Positions 52,932 to 62,238 of a stretch of DNA of 64,000 nt are shown one piece after another. This DNA is from Serratia quinivorans. GTDB lineage: Bacteria > Pseudomonadota > Gammaproteobacteria > Enterobacterales > Enterobacteriaceae. Position numbers and translations under genes: made by a program. How positions within the stretch are numbered: position 1 is the first letter of the stretch; each line of letters begins with the position of its first letter. The notes below the pieces were generated by a model. It saw only the letters and a program-made list of their open reading frames with translations. It did not search any database and was not told where the DNA came from. The stretch is from the NCBI RefSeq assembly GCF_946227985.1, contig NZ_CAMKGL010000001.1, forward strand, positions 1,240,001-1,304,000, in the 5' to 3' direction.

Positions 52932-53939
52932 ATGCTGAGATTTTCCCGCCTCTGGCTGCTATCCGCCGCCCTCACCGCCTTTACGGCAAACGCGGCAGCC
53001 GAAACGCCGAAGTACGGCCAGGAACTGCAGGGCTTTCACTACCCTTACCCCCTGCAGCAGTTTAGCTTCACCTCTCAGGGGCAGCAGTTAAGCATGGGGT
53101 ATATGGACGTCCCGCCAGAGGGTGAAGCCAACGGTCACACTGCGGTGCTGATGCATGGCAAAAACTTCTGTGCTGCCACTTGGCAGGACACTATCAAAGC
53201 GCTGAGCAAAGCCGGTTACCGGGTGATCGCACCGGATCAAATCGGCTTTTGCAGTTCGACCAAACCGCAACATTACCAATACAGTTTCCAGCAGTTGGCG
53301 CAAAACACCCACGCGTTGCTCAATAACCTGAAAATCAGTAAAGCGACGATCGTCGGCCACTCCACCGGCGGCATGCTGGCGACGCGTTACAGCCTGATGT
53401 ATCCGCAAGCGGTTGAGCGACTGGTGATGGTGAACCCGATTGGGCTGGAAGACTGGAAAGCCAAGGGTGTGCCCTGGCGCAGCGTCGATCAATGGTTCGA
53501 GCGTGAGCTGAAAACTTCCGCGGCAGGTATCAGGCAATATGAGTTGAATACCTACTACGTCGGCCGCTGGAAACCAGAATATGACCGCTGGGTCGATATG
53601 CTCGCCGGGCTCAATAACGGGCCGGGCCATCGTCTGGTAGCCTGGAATTCAGCCTTGATTTACGACATGATTTTCACCCAACCGGTGTACTACGAGTTTA
53701 AGGATCTGCAAATGCCAACCACGCTGATGATTGGTACCGCCGACACCACCGCCATCGGCAGTGACATTGCTCCGCCGGCGGTCAAGGCCAAGCTCGGTGA
53801 TTACAATCTGCTGGGCAAACAGGTGGCAAAATTGATCCCGCACGCCCGTCTGATCGAGTTTCCGGGGCTGGGCCATGCGCCGCAAATGGAAGAACCCGCA
53901 CAGTTTAATCAGGCGCTGATTAAGGCATTGCGACCCTAA
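52932..53939 (+). CDS. Secreted alpha/beta hydrolase
   Basis: A 335-residue protein with a signal peptide ending TANAAAE. The alpha/beta-hydrolase core has the oxyanion region LMHGKNFCAATW, the nucleophile elbow GHSTGG, an acid in IGTADTT, and the histidine in GLGHAPQME. AAGGAGATCAG is an excellent ribosome site. It should act in the periplasm on an ester or related bond. It is similar in layout to haloalkane-dehalogenase/esterase types, but no specific substrate can be named. Confidence 0.85.
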   Translation: MLRFSRLWLLSAALTAFTANAAAETPKYGQELQGFHYPYPLQQFSFTSQGQQLSMGYMDVPPEGEANGHTAVLMHGKNFCAATWQDTIKALSKAGYRVIAPDQIGFCSSTKPQHYQYSFQQLAQNTHALLNNLKISKATIVGHSTGGMLATRYSLMYPQAVERLVMVNPIGLEDWKAKGVPWRSVDQWFERELKTSAAGIRQYELNTYYVGRWKPEYDRWVDMLAGLNNGPGHRLVAWNSALIYDMIFTQPVYYEFKDLQMPTTLMIGTADTTAIGSDIAPPAVKAKLGDYNLLGKQVAKLIPHARLIEFPGLGHAPQMEEPAQFNQALIKALRP

Positions 53940-53968
53940 CGATCTCGCTACAGGACAGGAAACCATCC

Positions 53969-54469
53969 ATGCTTGATATTACCATTCGCCGGCTCCAGGC
54001 AGAAAACGCAGAGGATTTTCGGGCTATCCGGCTTGCCGCCTTAAAAAAATCCCCCGAAATGTTCGGCTCCCTTTACGCACTTGAGGCTGAGAAACCGCTA
54101 CAATTTTTTGCAGACAGACTCACCAACTGTGCCGTATTCGGCGCCTATTCAAACGGCAGGATCGTTGGGGTCATGGTATTCAAGCAGGCCGAGGGCATTA
54201 AAGATGCGCATAAGGCCTCGCTGACCGGGGTATTTGTTGAACCCGAATTCAGAGGTCAGGGGATTGCCAATGCATTACTAAAAGCGGTGATTGACCATGG
54301 TTCTAACCAGGTTGAGCAAATCTTGCTTACCGTTGTCGCAGACAACGATGCCGCAATCAGTCTCTATAAGCGGTTCGGTTTCGAACCTTATGGCGTGGAG
54401 CCTCGTGCGTTGAAGACCGAGCAGGGCTATCTCGACGAAATGCTGATGGTGCTTATTTTCCGCCGGTGA
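53969..54469 (+). CDS. GNAT-family N-acetyltransferase
   Basis: A 166-residue single-domain GNAT. The acetyl-CoA motif is VFVEPEFRGQGIANALLKAVIDH (RGQGIA) and the C-terminal beta-bulge region is LTVVADNDAAISLYKRFGFEPYG. The substrate is unknown. It lies 29 bp after the secreted hydrolase gene and could be co-transcribed with it. Its 3' end overlaps the convergent ComB-family gene by 17 bp. Confidence 0.88.
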   Translation: MLDITIRRLQAENAEDFRAIRLAALKKSPEMFGSLYALEAEKPLQFFADRLTNCAVFGAYSNGRIVGVMVFKQAEGIKDAHKASLTGVFVEPEFRGQGIANALLKAVIDHGSNQVEQILLTVVADNDAAISLYKRFGFEPYGVEPRALKTEQGYLDEMLMVLIFRR

Positions 54470-55175
54470 AGTGATCGTTGTGCAACCAGCAGGCCTTGTC
54501 GTCGACATCGGTTGTCAAACAAAGATCAACGTCGGCGGCGAACCCGCGTTCAATCAACTCACAGGCTGAACTGCACTGGCGTAATGCAGTTGCAGGTAAC
54601 GCCTGAAAAGTCGCTGCTGCAGCTTGTGCCTCCGGTGACGAATTTCGCTTTGGCAGGCGGGAAATTATCGCGCCCGCCGTTAGCCAGTCCTCAAGTGCTG
54701 GCCGCAGGCTGCCATCCGGCCATTTTTCGCCACAGGGAACCACCAAAATTCGTCGATATACTGCGCAGGCGTTAACAGTCGCCTCAAGGTTTCTCAAACT
54801 GCCACAGAACACAGCACATCCGGAGTCCCTGGCCTTAAAAGCCAACGCTGAGCCATTGGGCGACGGAAGTACCAGTTTGGTTTCAGGAGGGATAGCAACC
54901 AGCGAAACCGGTGAAAGTGAGTATCCCTCGCCCTCAAAACGACGGGTAGTATTGGCTGTAATAGCCCCTAAGTTATTACCGTATACTGTCGCGGTATCAT
55001 CTTTCCAAGGGTAAGGATAAACCCTGGCCCCTCGCCCAACGGCAACGCTTACGCAGGTTGAAAAAGACATCACATCAACGATAATCACACAGTCAACATC
55101 ACCAGCCATTTGCTCGATGGCGTGTATCCCCCATTCAAGGCGGATATCGAACTGAGATTGCGAGAAATAACCCAT
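54453..55175 (-). CDS. 2-phosphosulfolactate phosphatase (ComB) family protein
   Basis: A 240-residue protein. CVIIVDVMSFSTCVSVAVGRGARVYPYPW is the ComB signature, followed by LVLPSPNGSALAFKARDSG and FCGSLRNLEATVNAC. In methanogens ComB dephosphorylates 2-phosphosulfolactate in coenzyme M synthesis; bacterial family members are known for sulfolactate formation or have no assigned role. No ComA/ComC partner is adjacent, so only the family is assigned. About 240 bp upstream (55176-55415) hold no evident gene. Confidence 0.85.
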   Translation of the reverse strand: MGYFSQSQFDIRLEWGIHAIEQMAGDVDCVIIVDVMSFSTCVSVAVGRGARVYPYPWKDDTATVYGNNLGAITANTTRRFEGEGYSLSPVSLVAIPPETKLVLPSPNGSALAFKARDSGCAVFCGSLRNLEATVNACAVYRRILVVPCGEKWPDGSLRPALEDWLTAGAIISRLPKRNSSPEAQAAAATFQALPATALRQCSSACELIERGFAADVDLCLTTDVDDKACWLHNDHFTGGK

Positions 55176-55448
55176 CTACGACTCCATTGAAAAGAAAGGA
55201 CCCAATGGCCTTTTGAGGCTGTTAACCACCCGCTCTGTTGTTTATGGTAGGGGCGCTGCATGCCGCGTCTAATCTCCTTACCAACAGATAAAATCCGGTT
55301 GAACATGGGAACAAATCGGTCATATAGGTAACCCTTTTAACCCATCACGAAAGTTCAGTATAAACGAGCATTAAAACCCCTTGCCCTTCGCTCACCCAGA
55401 ACCTGGGATCGTGCTATGGTATTAACGGATTTCAGTAAGGAGTGGCCG

Positions 55449-55865
55449 ATGCCGAGATTTCTCTCTATGCGCGCATTACGGCGCGTTGCCCTGACAGGAG
55501 TTGTTATGAGCATGATGTTAAGCAGCACGACCTTTGCCAGTTCACTGCCCCTGCTGGCCCCCTCTGCGCTGAAAGGGCACTGGCAGTTGAACGACGCCGA
55601 AGGCAAAGCTGCCGCCTGCGAGGTTGAGTTAAGCGATGAATTGATCGAAGGCACCAACGCCTACCGTTTTACCGCCTCTGCACAATGTCTGCAGCCGTTG
55701 GCCCTCGCCGAACTGCCGGTCGCCTGGCGCCCTACGCCGGACGGCATGACGCTGACCAACGCCGACGGCAGCATGGTCGCGTTCCTGGCGCTGACGGCCC
55801 CCAAACGCTACGAAGTGGTAAACCATAACGGCAAGCCGCGCTTCACGCTGACGCCACGCCAATAA
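55449..55865 (+). CDS. inh: Inh-type periplasmic inhibitor of serralysin
   Basis: A 138-residue secreted protein. The signal peptide (RALRRVALTGVVMSMMLSSTTFA) precedes a beta-barrel inhibitor domain. LKGHWQLNDAEGKAAACEVEL and AQCLQPLALAELPVAWRPTPDGMTLTNADGS carry the conserved Trp and two disulfide cysteines of the AprI/Inh/SmaPI family. The mature N-terminus would insert into the serralysin active site. AAGGAG six bases before ATG 55449 fixes the start. Such proteins protect the periplasm from protease that escapes type I export. It is about 46 kb from the serralysin gene at 7622-9100, its presumed partner. Confidence 0.9.
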   Translation: MPRFLSMRALRRVALTGVVMSMMLSSTTFASSLPLLAPSALKGHWQLNDAEGKAAACEVELSDELIEGTNAYRFTASAQCLQPLALAELPVAWRPTPDGMTLTNADGSMVAFLALTAPKRYEVVNHNGKPRFTLTPRQ

Positions 55866-55904
55866 CCGTCTTTTCTGGCATGACGGCAGCGTAAAAACCT
55901 GTCG

Positions 55905-56426
55905 TCACGCCACCAACAATCCCATTAACGCACCACCCGCCAAAACCCACAGCGGATGAATGCGCTTGCTCATGCTCACGACCGTGGCCAGCAAAATAAT
56001 CACCGCCAGCGGCCAACTTGGCGCGGAAGCTTCGGCAATCAGCACCCCACTCGCCGCCACCAAACCGACGGTAACCGGCACCAGGCCGCTCTGCACTCTG
56101 CGCCGCCAGGGTTTATCCTTGAAGCGTCGCCAGGCCCCCATCACCAGCAGGGTGACGATCGACGACGGACCGAACTTGGCGACCGAAGAGACCAACAACC
56201 CGGCCCAACCGGCCACGTGCCAGCCAATCAGCGGTACGATCATCATATTCGGCCCCGGGGCAGCCTGCGCCATGGCGAACAGCGCGCTGAATTCCTGCGC
56301 GCTCATCCATTGATGAACCTCCACCACCTGACGCTGCATCTCCGGCAGAATGGTCATGCCGCCACCGAACGCCAGCAGCGACAACTCGGTGAAAATCAAT
56401 GCCAGTGAAATCAAGATGGCGATCAA
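55905..56426 (-). CDS. Chromate transporter ChrA, second half
   Basis: A 173-residue short CHR-family protein. SLLAFGGGMTILPEMQRQVVEVHQWMSAQEFSALFAMAQAAPGPNMMI is the CHR domain signature, followed by about five helices. It begins with a TTG whose last bases overlap the stop of the upstream half (TTGA), with GGAGG eight bases before it. Short CHR proteins work in pairs, so the two form one transporter. The substrate is assigned from family only and may be chromate or another oxyanion. Confidence 0.85.
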   Translation of the reverse strand: MIAILISLALIFTELSLLAFGGGMTILPEMQRQVVEVHQWMSAQEFSALFAMAQAAPGPNMMIVPLIGWHVAGWAGLLVSSVAKFGPSSIVTLLVMGAWRRFKDKPWRRRVQSGLVPVTVGLVAASGVLIAEASAPSWPLAVIILLATVVSMSKRIHPLWVLAGGALMGLLVA

Positions 56427-56995
56427 GATGGGTTCCTCCACCACAGCAGCAGAATGCTCAGCGGTGCCAGCACCAGCATGGTCGGTAATAACGGCAGACG
56501 CAGCCAGGCAATGGTTATCAGACTGAGCGCCACAATTGCCAGCGCCAGCCATTTACCGCGCAGCGGTAACAGCATTTTCACCCCGGTGGACAACAACAAA
56601 CCGGCCGCCGCCGCCGCCAGCCCGGCAAACACGTGTTGCACATGCGCATCGTTCTGAAAACGGGCGTAGACCATACCCAACCCGACCACAATCGCCGTTG
56701 GCGCGCTGATCAGCCCCAGCAGCGCGCACAAGGCACCGCGTACTCCGCGAAACTCCATACCCACCGCCACGGAAAGGTTGATCACGTTGCCGCCCGGCAA
56801 AAACTGACACAGGCCCAGCAGCTCGGTGAACTGTTCACCGCTCAGCCAGCGACGGTCTTCCACCAGCATGTTACGTGCCAGCGGCAGCACGCCGCCAAAG
56901 CCGATCAACCCCAGCATCAGAAAGCCCAAAAATAGCTCACCGTTACCCGGTGGAGCCGCGAGTTGGCTGTTTTTTACTGCATCAGATTCAGACAT
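56423..56995 (-). CDS. Chromate transporter ChrA, first half
   Basis: A 190-residue short CHR-family protein. LGLIGFGGVLPLARNMLVEDRRWLSGEQFTELLGLCQFLPGGNVINLSVAVG matches the CHR signature with its PGG motif. The start MSESDAVKN is chosen by position; a longer upstream frame overlaps the divergent LysR gene region. It is translationally coupled to the second half. A LysR regulator is divergent and is the likely controller. Confidence 0.85.
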   Translation of the reverse strand: MSESDAVKNSQLAAPPGNGELFLGFLMLGLIGFGGVLPLARNMLVEDRRWLSGEQFTELLGLCQFLPGGNVINLSVAVGMEFRGVRGALCALLGLISAPTAIVVGLGMVYARFQNDAHVQHVFAGLAAAAAGLLLSTGVKMLLPLRGKWLALAIVALSLITIAWLRLPLLPTMLVLAPLSILLLWWRNPS

Positions 56996-57100
56996 TGCCA
57001 GTTCCACATTGCTTCTTATGATGGCTGGTATGATGCGCGCCGCCATGTCATGCTGTCTAATGCATTTCATAAGCAACAAAGATACCTCTGAGGTATGGTT

Positions 57101-58015
57101 ATGATCGAACTTCGTCGCCTGCGGGCGTTCGTTACCGTAGTAGAAGAAGGCAATATCACCCGCGCCGCCGAACGGCTGTTTATTCAGCAGCCGCCGTTAA
57201 CCCGCCTGTTGCAGGGGCTGGAAGATGAGCTGGGAGTAAAACTGTTGCAACGTTTGCCACGCGGCGTGCGCGTCACCGAAGCCGGCAATGTGCTGTTCAA
57301 TGAAGCCCGTGCTCTGTTGGCACGGGCAGAACATCTGACCGAAGCGGTGCACCGTGCCGCACGGGGTGAACAAGGGCATATTGCCATCGGCTTCACCAGT
57401 TCGGCCGCTCTGCACCCGTTTGTGCCCAATCTGCTGCGCCGCTACCGCGAGATCCTGCCGGGCATTACCACCCAGTTGGAAGAGGCCGGCAGCGGTGAGC
57501 TATTGGAGGCATTGGTGGATGAGCGCCTTGACGTGGCCTTTGTCCGCTCACCGGTGGGCGGCATTCCCGGGTTGACGATTGAACCGGTGCTGCGTGAATC
57601 GATGTTGGTCGCCCTGCCTGTCGGGCACCCGCTGGCCGTCAACAGTGAGCAACCCTTGCCGCTGGAGGCATTAAGCCATGAAGCCTTTATCCTTTATCGT
57701 CGGCCTGCGGGGCAGGGTTTATATGACGCCATTCTGGCGGCCTGCCACCGTGCCGGTTTCAGCCCACGCGTGGTTCAGGAAGCCCCGCGCCTGCCCGCGA
57801 CCCTCAGTTTGGTCGGTGCCGGTTTGGGGCTGTCCATCGTGCCGGCCTCGATGCGGCGTTTGGGGGGCGACGGCATTGTCTACCGGGCGATTGGCGATCG
57901 GGCGCAGCTCAGCGCGCCGCTTTATCTGGCGCTGCGCAACAACCGAACATCGGCCATCATCGCCGGCTTTCGCGATTTGGTGGCCGAAGCGGTCAGTGAG
58001 CAAGCGCCCGGCTAA
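57101..58015 (+). CDS. LysR-family transcriptional regulator
   Basis: A 304-residue LysR regulator. The winged helix is LRRLRAFVTVVEEGNITRAAERLFIQQPPLTRLLQGLEDELGVKLLQR, followed by a two-lobed effector domain (HIAIGFTSSAALHPFVPNLLRRYREILPGI). The second of two nearby ATGs is preferred because GAGG lies seven bases before it. It is divergent from the paired CHR transporter genes. Its end overlaps the convergent bgl antiterminator gene by four bases. Confidence 0.9.
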   Translation: MIELRRLRAFVTVVEEGNITRAAERLFIQQPPLTRLLQGLEDELGVKLLQRLPRGVRVTEAGNVLFNEARALLARAEHLTEAVHRAARGEQGHIAIGFTSSAALHPFVPNLLRRYREILPGITTQLEEAGSGELLEALVDERLDVAFVRSPVGGIPGLTIEPVLRESMLVALPVGHPLAVNSEQPLPLEALSHEAFILYRRPAGQGLYDAILAACHRAGFSPRVVQEAPRLPATLSLVGAGLGLSIVPASMRRLGGDGIVYRAIGDRAQLSAPLYLALRNNRTSAIIAGFRDLVAEAVSEQAPG

Positions 58016-58851
58016 TCTTCCTTGTCGGCGATGCGCGTCAGGTGGATCACCAGATACAGCAGCTCATCGTTCGACATTTCCATTTGCAGCAGATTTTTCA
58101 CGTAGTCGCGGATCAGCAGCGCACCGCGGTAGGCGTGCGGATACTCTTTGGTTACCTGAGCAAAGATAAAATCGTCTTTCGACGTCATCTGTTGCCCCTC
58201 GACCATACGCTGAATAAAAAACTGCATATGCACCAGAAAACGCGAGTAATTGAGCGAGTCGGTGTCGATATTGATGCGAAAATGGTATTTGATGATATTG
58301 AAAATATCTTTCAACATTTTCACCGCCAGCAGCGTGTGCTCCATGTTTTGCACATCGGTCTGGCCATTAACCAGATGGAAAGCGATGTTGCCCGCCTCTT
58401 CTTCCGGCAGGCTAATGTTCAACCGCCGGTTGATGTGCGCCAGCGCCTGCGTCGCCACCGCGAATTCCTGCGGATAAAAACGCTTCACCTCAAACAGCAG
58501 GCGGTTCTGGATAGCAATCCCTTTGTGGTAGCGCTCAATGGCGAAGCTGATATGGTCCGCCAACGTGAAGAAAATCTGCTCGTTAATCCGCCCTTTGAGC
58601 TGGCGGTTAGCCTCAGCCAGGATCATCTGCACGATCTCAATGTGCTCTTCCGGCGTGGTTTCTATCAGCCGCAGGTAATCACGGCCCTTTTGGCTGTTTT
58701 GCACCACATACACTTTCTCTATCGTGGCCGGGTCGAGAACGTCACCCACCTTGCTGTTAAAGCCAATACCCTTGCCCATCACGATAACTTCATTGTTATC
58801 GCCGTCAGTCGATAGCACCAGGCTATTATTGAGTACCTTAATGACTTTCAT
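58012..58851 (-). CDS. bglG: BglG/LicT-family transcriptional antiterminator
   Basis: A 279-residue antiterminator. The N-terminal RNA-binding domain (MKVIKVLNNSLVLSTDGDNNEVIVMGKGIGFN) is followed by two PTS-regulation domains with conserved histidines (LADHISFAIER, MEHTLLAVKMLK, NDELLYLVIHLTRI). It binds the RAT element overlapping the leader terminator of bglF when PTS sugar is present. It is the third gene of the bgl operon here, whereas in E. coli it is first. The start at 58851 follows family length; a GTG/ATG pair 12-15 bases upstream is also possible. Confidence 0.92.
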   Translation of the reverse strand: MKVIKVLNNSLVLSTDGDNNEVIVMGKGIGFNSKVGDVLDPATIEKVYVVQNSQKGRDYLRLIETTPEEHIEIVQMILAEANRQLKGRINEQIFFTLADHISFAIERYHKGIAIQNRLLFEVKRFYPQEFAVATQALAHINRRLNISLPEEEAGNIAFHLVNGQTDVQNMEHTLLAVKMLKDIFNIIKYHFRINIDTDSLNYSRFLVHMQFFIQRMVEGQQMTSKDDFIFAQVTKEYPHAYRGALLIRDYVKNLLQMEMSNDELLYLVIHLTRIADKED

Positions 58852-58876
58852 CGTCGCGGCCATCACCCTTTATTTT

Positions 58877-60289
58877 TTAGCGTTGCCGGCCATCGGAGGC
58901 AATCAGCCGTTGATACCAGTCAAAACTGCGTTTTTTAATTCTCCGCAGATCTTTCAGATCCTGCTCACCCCGGTTGACATAGACAAACCCGTAACGCTTG
59001 GCATAGCCCTGATGAGTACTGACCACGTCTATCGCCGCCCACGGACAATAGCCGATCAGTTCTACCCCGTCGTTAATCGCCAACTGCATCTGTTCGACGT
59101 GCTGACGCATAAATTCAATGCGGTAATCGTCGTTAATTGTACCATCGGCCTGTAACTCATCCGGGGCACCGATGCCGTTTTCAGTAATTAATATTGGCAA
59201 ATGGTAGCGTTCAGCGGTTTTGCGCAGCGTTAGCCGTAATCCGACCGGGTCGATCACCCAGCCGTAGCGGGTTTTACCGACGAACGGATTCTCCGCTGCG
59301 CGGTAAACTCCCGGTTCCCCCAGCATGATTTGCTGATCGCCTGCGCGCGCGCTGATGTCGGAGGCGTCGCCACGGCTGGCGGCAATGGTGGCGGTAGAAT
59401 AGTAGTTTATCGCCACATAGTCCGGTTTGCCTTGCAACAACAGCGCCGCATCGCCCGGCTCCATCTGCGGAGCCAGTTCGCGGTCCAGCAAATAACGCCA
59501 GGCCAGCGGGTTATAGCGGCCATGCACCGCCACATCGAGGAAACTCCAGCAACGCAGCGTCTCCCAGTTATGGGCGGCGATAGCATCCAGCGGATGGCAG
59601 GTTTCCTGATACATCGAGGTGGTATTAATCGCCGGGCCAATCTTCCCTGCGGGGCAGCGCTGATGACACAGCGCCATCACCCGTGCCTGAGCCACCAGCA
59701 TATGGTGGTTTTGCTGATACAGCACCCGTTTGGACGGCAGTACGCCGCCCTTTGGTGTGCCAATGGCCCCTGGGTGCAGGATCATGGTGTTTTGCTCGTT
59801 GATAGTCAGCCAGTACTTCACCCGGTCGCCAAAGGCGTCGAACAGCACCCCGGCATAATCGACAAAGGCATCGATGGTAACGCGATTAGACCAGCCACCC
59901 TGCTGCTCAAGCACATAGGGAAGATCGAAATGATACAGCGTCACCACCGGCTCGATGCCATGGCTCAGCAGTTCATCAATCAACTGGCGGTAGAAATCCA
60001 GCCCGGCAGCGTTGACCTCGCCGGTGCCATTGGGCAGCACCCGCGTCCAGGCAATAGAAAAGCGATAGGCCTTCAGCCCCAACTCGGCAAACAGTTTCAC
60101 GTCCTCGCGAAAGCGATGATAGTGATCGCTGGCCACCTTAAAGTCGGCGGTGCCTGGCGGATGATCGAGCATATCTACAATCGACGGGCTTTTGCCCTCT
60201 TCGTCCCAGGCGCCTTCCACCTGATAGGCGGAAGTGGAAGCCCCCCACAGAAAATCTGCGGGGAAATCGTTCAGTCGTTGATAAATCAT
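58877..60289 (-). CDS. 6-phospho-beta-glucosidase, GH1
   Basis: A 470-residue GH1 enzyme. The acid/base E165 is in LTINEQNTM and the nucleophile E370 is in LPILITENGIGAPDE. ADFLWGASTSAYQVEGAW is the conserved opening. It hydrolyses phosphorylated beta-glucosides such as salicin or arbutin phosphate delivered by the PTS. Its start overlaps the end of the PTS gene by four bases and it precedes bglG by 25 bp. It matches the BglA/AscB group of phospho-beta-glucosidases. Confidence 0.93.
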   Translation of the reverse strand: MIYQRLNDFPADFLWGASTSAYQVEGAWDEEGKSPSIVDMLDHPPGTADFKVASDHYHRFREDVKLFAELGLKAYRFSIAWTRVLPNGTGEVNAAGLDFYRQLIDELLSHGIEPVVTLYHFDLPYVLEQQGGWSNRVTIDAFVDYAGVLFDAFGDRVKYWLTINEQNTMILHPGAIGTPKGGVLPSKRVLYQQNHHMLVAQARVMALCHQRCPAGKIGPAINTTSMYQETCHPLDAIAAHNWETLRCWSFLDVAVHGRYNPLAWRYLLDRELAPQMEPGDAALLLQGKPDYVAINYYSTATIAASRGDASDISARAGDQQIMLGEPGVYRAAENPFVGKTRYGWVIDPVGLRLTLRKTAERYHLPILITENGIGAPDELQADGTINDDYRIEFMRQHVEQMQLAINDGVELIGYCPWAAIDVVSTHQGYAKRYGFVYVNRGEQDLKDLRRIKKRSFDWYQRLIASDGRQR

Positions 60290-62151
60290 GCCGGCTCCTG
60301 CTGCGTATGATTAAGGTTGATGATCGGTTCGCCAAAGTCGACCCGGCCCGGCTGACGACAACTCAACTGCGGAAAGGCTTCACTGTTGACCACCAGTACC
60401 GGCGTGGTGAGGTCGTAACCCAGCGCAGCAATAGCCGCCAGATCAAAGCGCACCAGTTCATCCCCCACCTTGACCCGGTCGCCAATTTTCAGGTTGGCGC
60501 TAAAATGCTGCCCCGCCAAATTAACCGTGTCGATACCGATGTGCACCAGCAGTTCAACGCCGTTATCTCCCTTGATACCCACCGCATGCATTGAGGGCAG
60601 GAAGGTCACCACCTCACCGTCCAGCGGCGCACGCAGCAGCCCTTCCTGTGGCCGTATCGCTACGCCCTGGCCCAATAACCCCTGGGAAAAGACATCGTCG
60701 TTTACCTGATCCAGTGCCACCAGTTGACCGAACAGCGGGCTGAAAATCTGCTGTTCAGCGTCGCTGTGAGATCCCGTCTTCGGCGTCTCCTGCTCTTCGA
60801 CCGGATCGTCAAAACCCAGGATCCAGGTCAACGCAAAGGTCACTACGATAGCGATGGCACAGGTGACCAGCGCATGGACGATATTCATCGGGTTTTCACC
60901 GATAAACGCAGGCAACGCTGCCAGCCCAGGCGAGACAAAGGCATAGCGTACCAGCCCGCTCAACCCGGCATAGATACCGGCGCAGCCACCGCCGATCATC
61001 GCGGCAATCAGGGGTCTGCGCAGCTTGAGCGTCACGCCGTACAGCGAAGGCTCGGTGATACCCAGCAGCGCGGTGAAACCGGCAGAGGACGCCAGTTGGC
61101 GCAGGTTTTTGTTTTTGGTACGGAAGGCCACGCACAGGGTGGCCGCGCCCTGTGCAATGTTGGAGGCCAACATGCCCGGCCCGTTAATCATTTCGAAGCC
61201 GTTTTTGCTCAACTGACCGGTCGCGATCGGCGTCATCGCCCAGGCGGTGCCGGTGATCACCAGGAAGGGTTGTAGCCCGCCCATCAGCATCGGGATCAGC
61301 CAACTGGCCTTACCGTCGACGATCGCCGCGCCGGCGGCAACCAGATCGTTAAGGAAAATACCGAACGGGCCTACCACCACTAACGCCAGCGGTGCGGTAA
61401 CCAACAGAATAATCATTGGCTTGGTGAAGAATTTGATCATCGTCGGCGAAACTTTTTCGGCAAAGCGCTCGATATAAGACATCAGCCAAACGGTGAAAAT
61501 AATCGGCAGCACCGAACCGGCATAGTCGGCCATTCGCACCGGAATGCCGATAAAGTCAATCGGCGTCCCCGCCGCCAGCATCTGCGCCAGATTGGGGTGC
61601 AACAACACCCCGGCGATGGTCATGGCCAGTATCGGGTTACACTCGAACTTGATTGCTGCACCATAGGCCAGCAACACCGGCAGGAAGAAGAAAGCCGCGT
61701 CGGCAATGGTGTCCAGCAGATGATAGGTCGGACTGGCGGCGTCTATCGCCCCGGTCAGCTTGAGGATCGCCAGCAGCGCCTTAATCATCCCCGCGCCGGT
61801 GATCGCCGGGATCACCGGGGTAAAGGTGGTAGAGATCACGCTGATAATCTGTGAAACCACCCCGCCGCGGGCCTGTGATTTCTTATCGCTCTGCCGCCCC
61901 TCGAGAGCGCCGATTTCTTTTTGTAGCGTGCGGAAGGTTTGCTGCACGTTGTTGCCGACCACGATCTGGAACTGACCGCCGCGGTCCACCACGCTGATCA
62001 CCCCCGGCAAGGCCTCGATGGCTTTCGCCTCTACCTTGCTGTCATCATTAAACTCCATGCGCAGACGAGTCGCGCAGTGCGTCAGTTTGCTGACGTTGCC
62101 CTTGCCCCCTACCCGCGCCAGTATTTCCAGGCCTAGCTGTTTGTAATCCAT
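60286..62151 (-). CDS. bglF: PTS beta-glucoside transporter EIIBCA
   Basis: A 621-residue fused PTS transporter. The EIIB domain has the phospho-cysteine C26 (KLTHCATRLRMEF), the EIIC domain about ten helices, and the C-terminal EIIA domain the phospho-histidine in VELLVHIGIDTVNLAG. Domain order B-C-A is that of BglF. It imports and phosphorylates beta-glucosides and probably phosphorylates BglG. The start MDYKQLGLEIL is chosen by family; eight extra upstream codons lie in the leader terminator's T-tract region. It heads the operon. Confidence 0.94.
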   Translation of the reverse strand: MDYKQLGLEILARVGGKGNVSKLTHCATRLRMEFNDDSKVEAKAIEALPGVISVVDRGGQFQIVVGNNVQQTFRTLQKEIGALEGRQSDKKSQARGGVVSQIISVISTTFTPVIPAITGAGMIKALLAILKLTGAIDAASPTYHLLDTIADAAFFFLPVLLAYGAAIKFECNPILAMTIAGVLLHPNLAQMLAAGTPIDFIGIPVRMADYAGSVLPIIFTVWLMSYIERFAEKVSPTMIKFFTKPMIILLVTAPLALVVVGPFGIFLNDLVAAGAAIVDGKASWLIPMLMGGLQPFLVITGTAWAMTPIATGQLSKNGFEMINGPGMLASNIAQGAATLCVAFRTKNKNLRQLASSAGFTALLGITEPSLYGVTLKLRRPLIAAMIGGGCAGIYAGLSGLVRYAFVSPGLAALPAFIGENPMNIVHALVTCAIAIVVTFALTWILGFDDPVEEQETPKTGSHSDAEQQIFSPLFGQLVALDQVNDDVFSQGLLGQGVAIRPQEGLLRAPLDGEVVTFLPSMHAVGIKGDNGVELLVHIGIDTVNLAGQHFSANLKIGDRVKVGDELVRFDLAAIAALGYDLTTPVLVVNSEAFPQLSCRQPGRVDFGEPIINLNHTQQEPA

Positions 62152-62173
62152 CGAATTTCCCCGGTAAAAAAAC

Positions 62174-62238
62174 AAAAAAAAAGACCAAAATCAAAATGCG
62201 CCTCATCGCATGGAGAGGTGCATTCCTATTTTGGTCTT
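62174..62238 (-). terminator. bgl leader terminator with overlapping antiterminator (RAT) element
   Basis: On the minus strand AAGACCAAAAT (62238-62228) pairs with ATTTTGGTCTT (62191-62181), with a further inner AATGC/GCATT pairing, followed by TTTTTTTTTG. It lies just ahead of bglF. The upstream arm and inner region would fold as the alternative RAT hairpin bound by BglG/LicT. This fits induction of bglF by antitermination. Confidence 0.8.
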
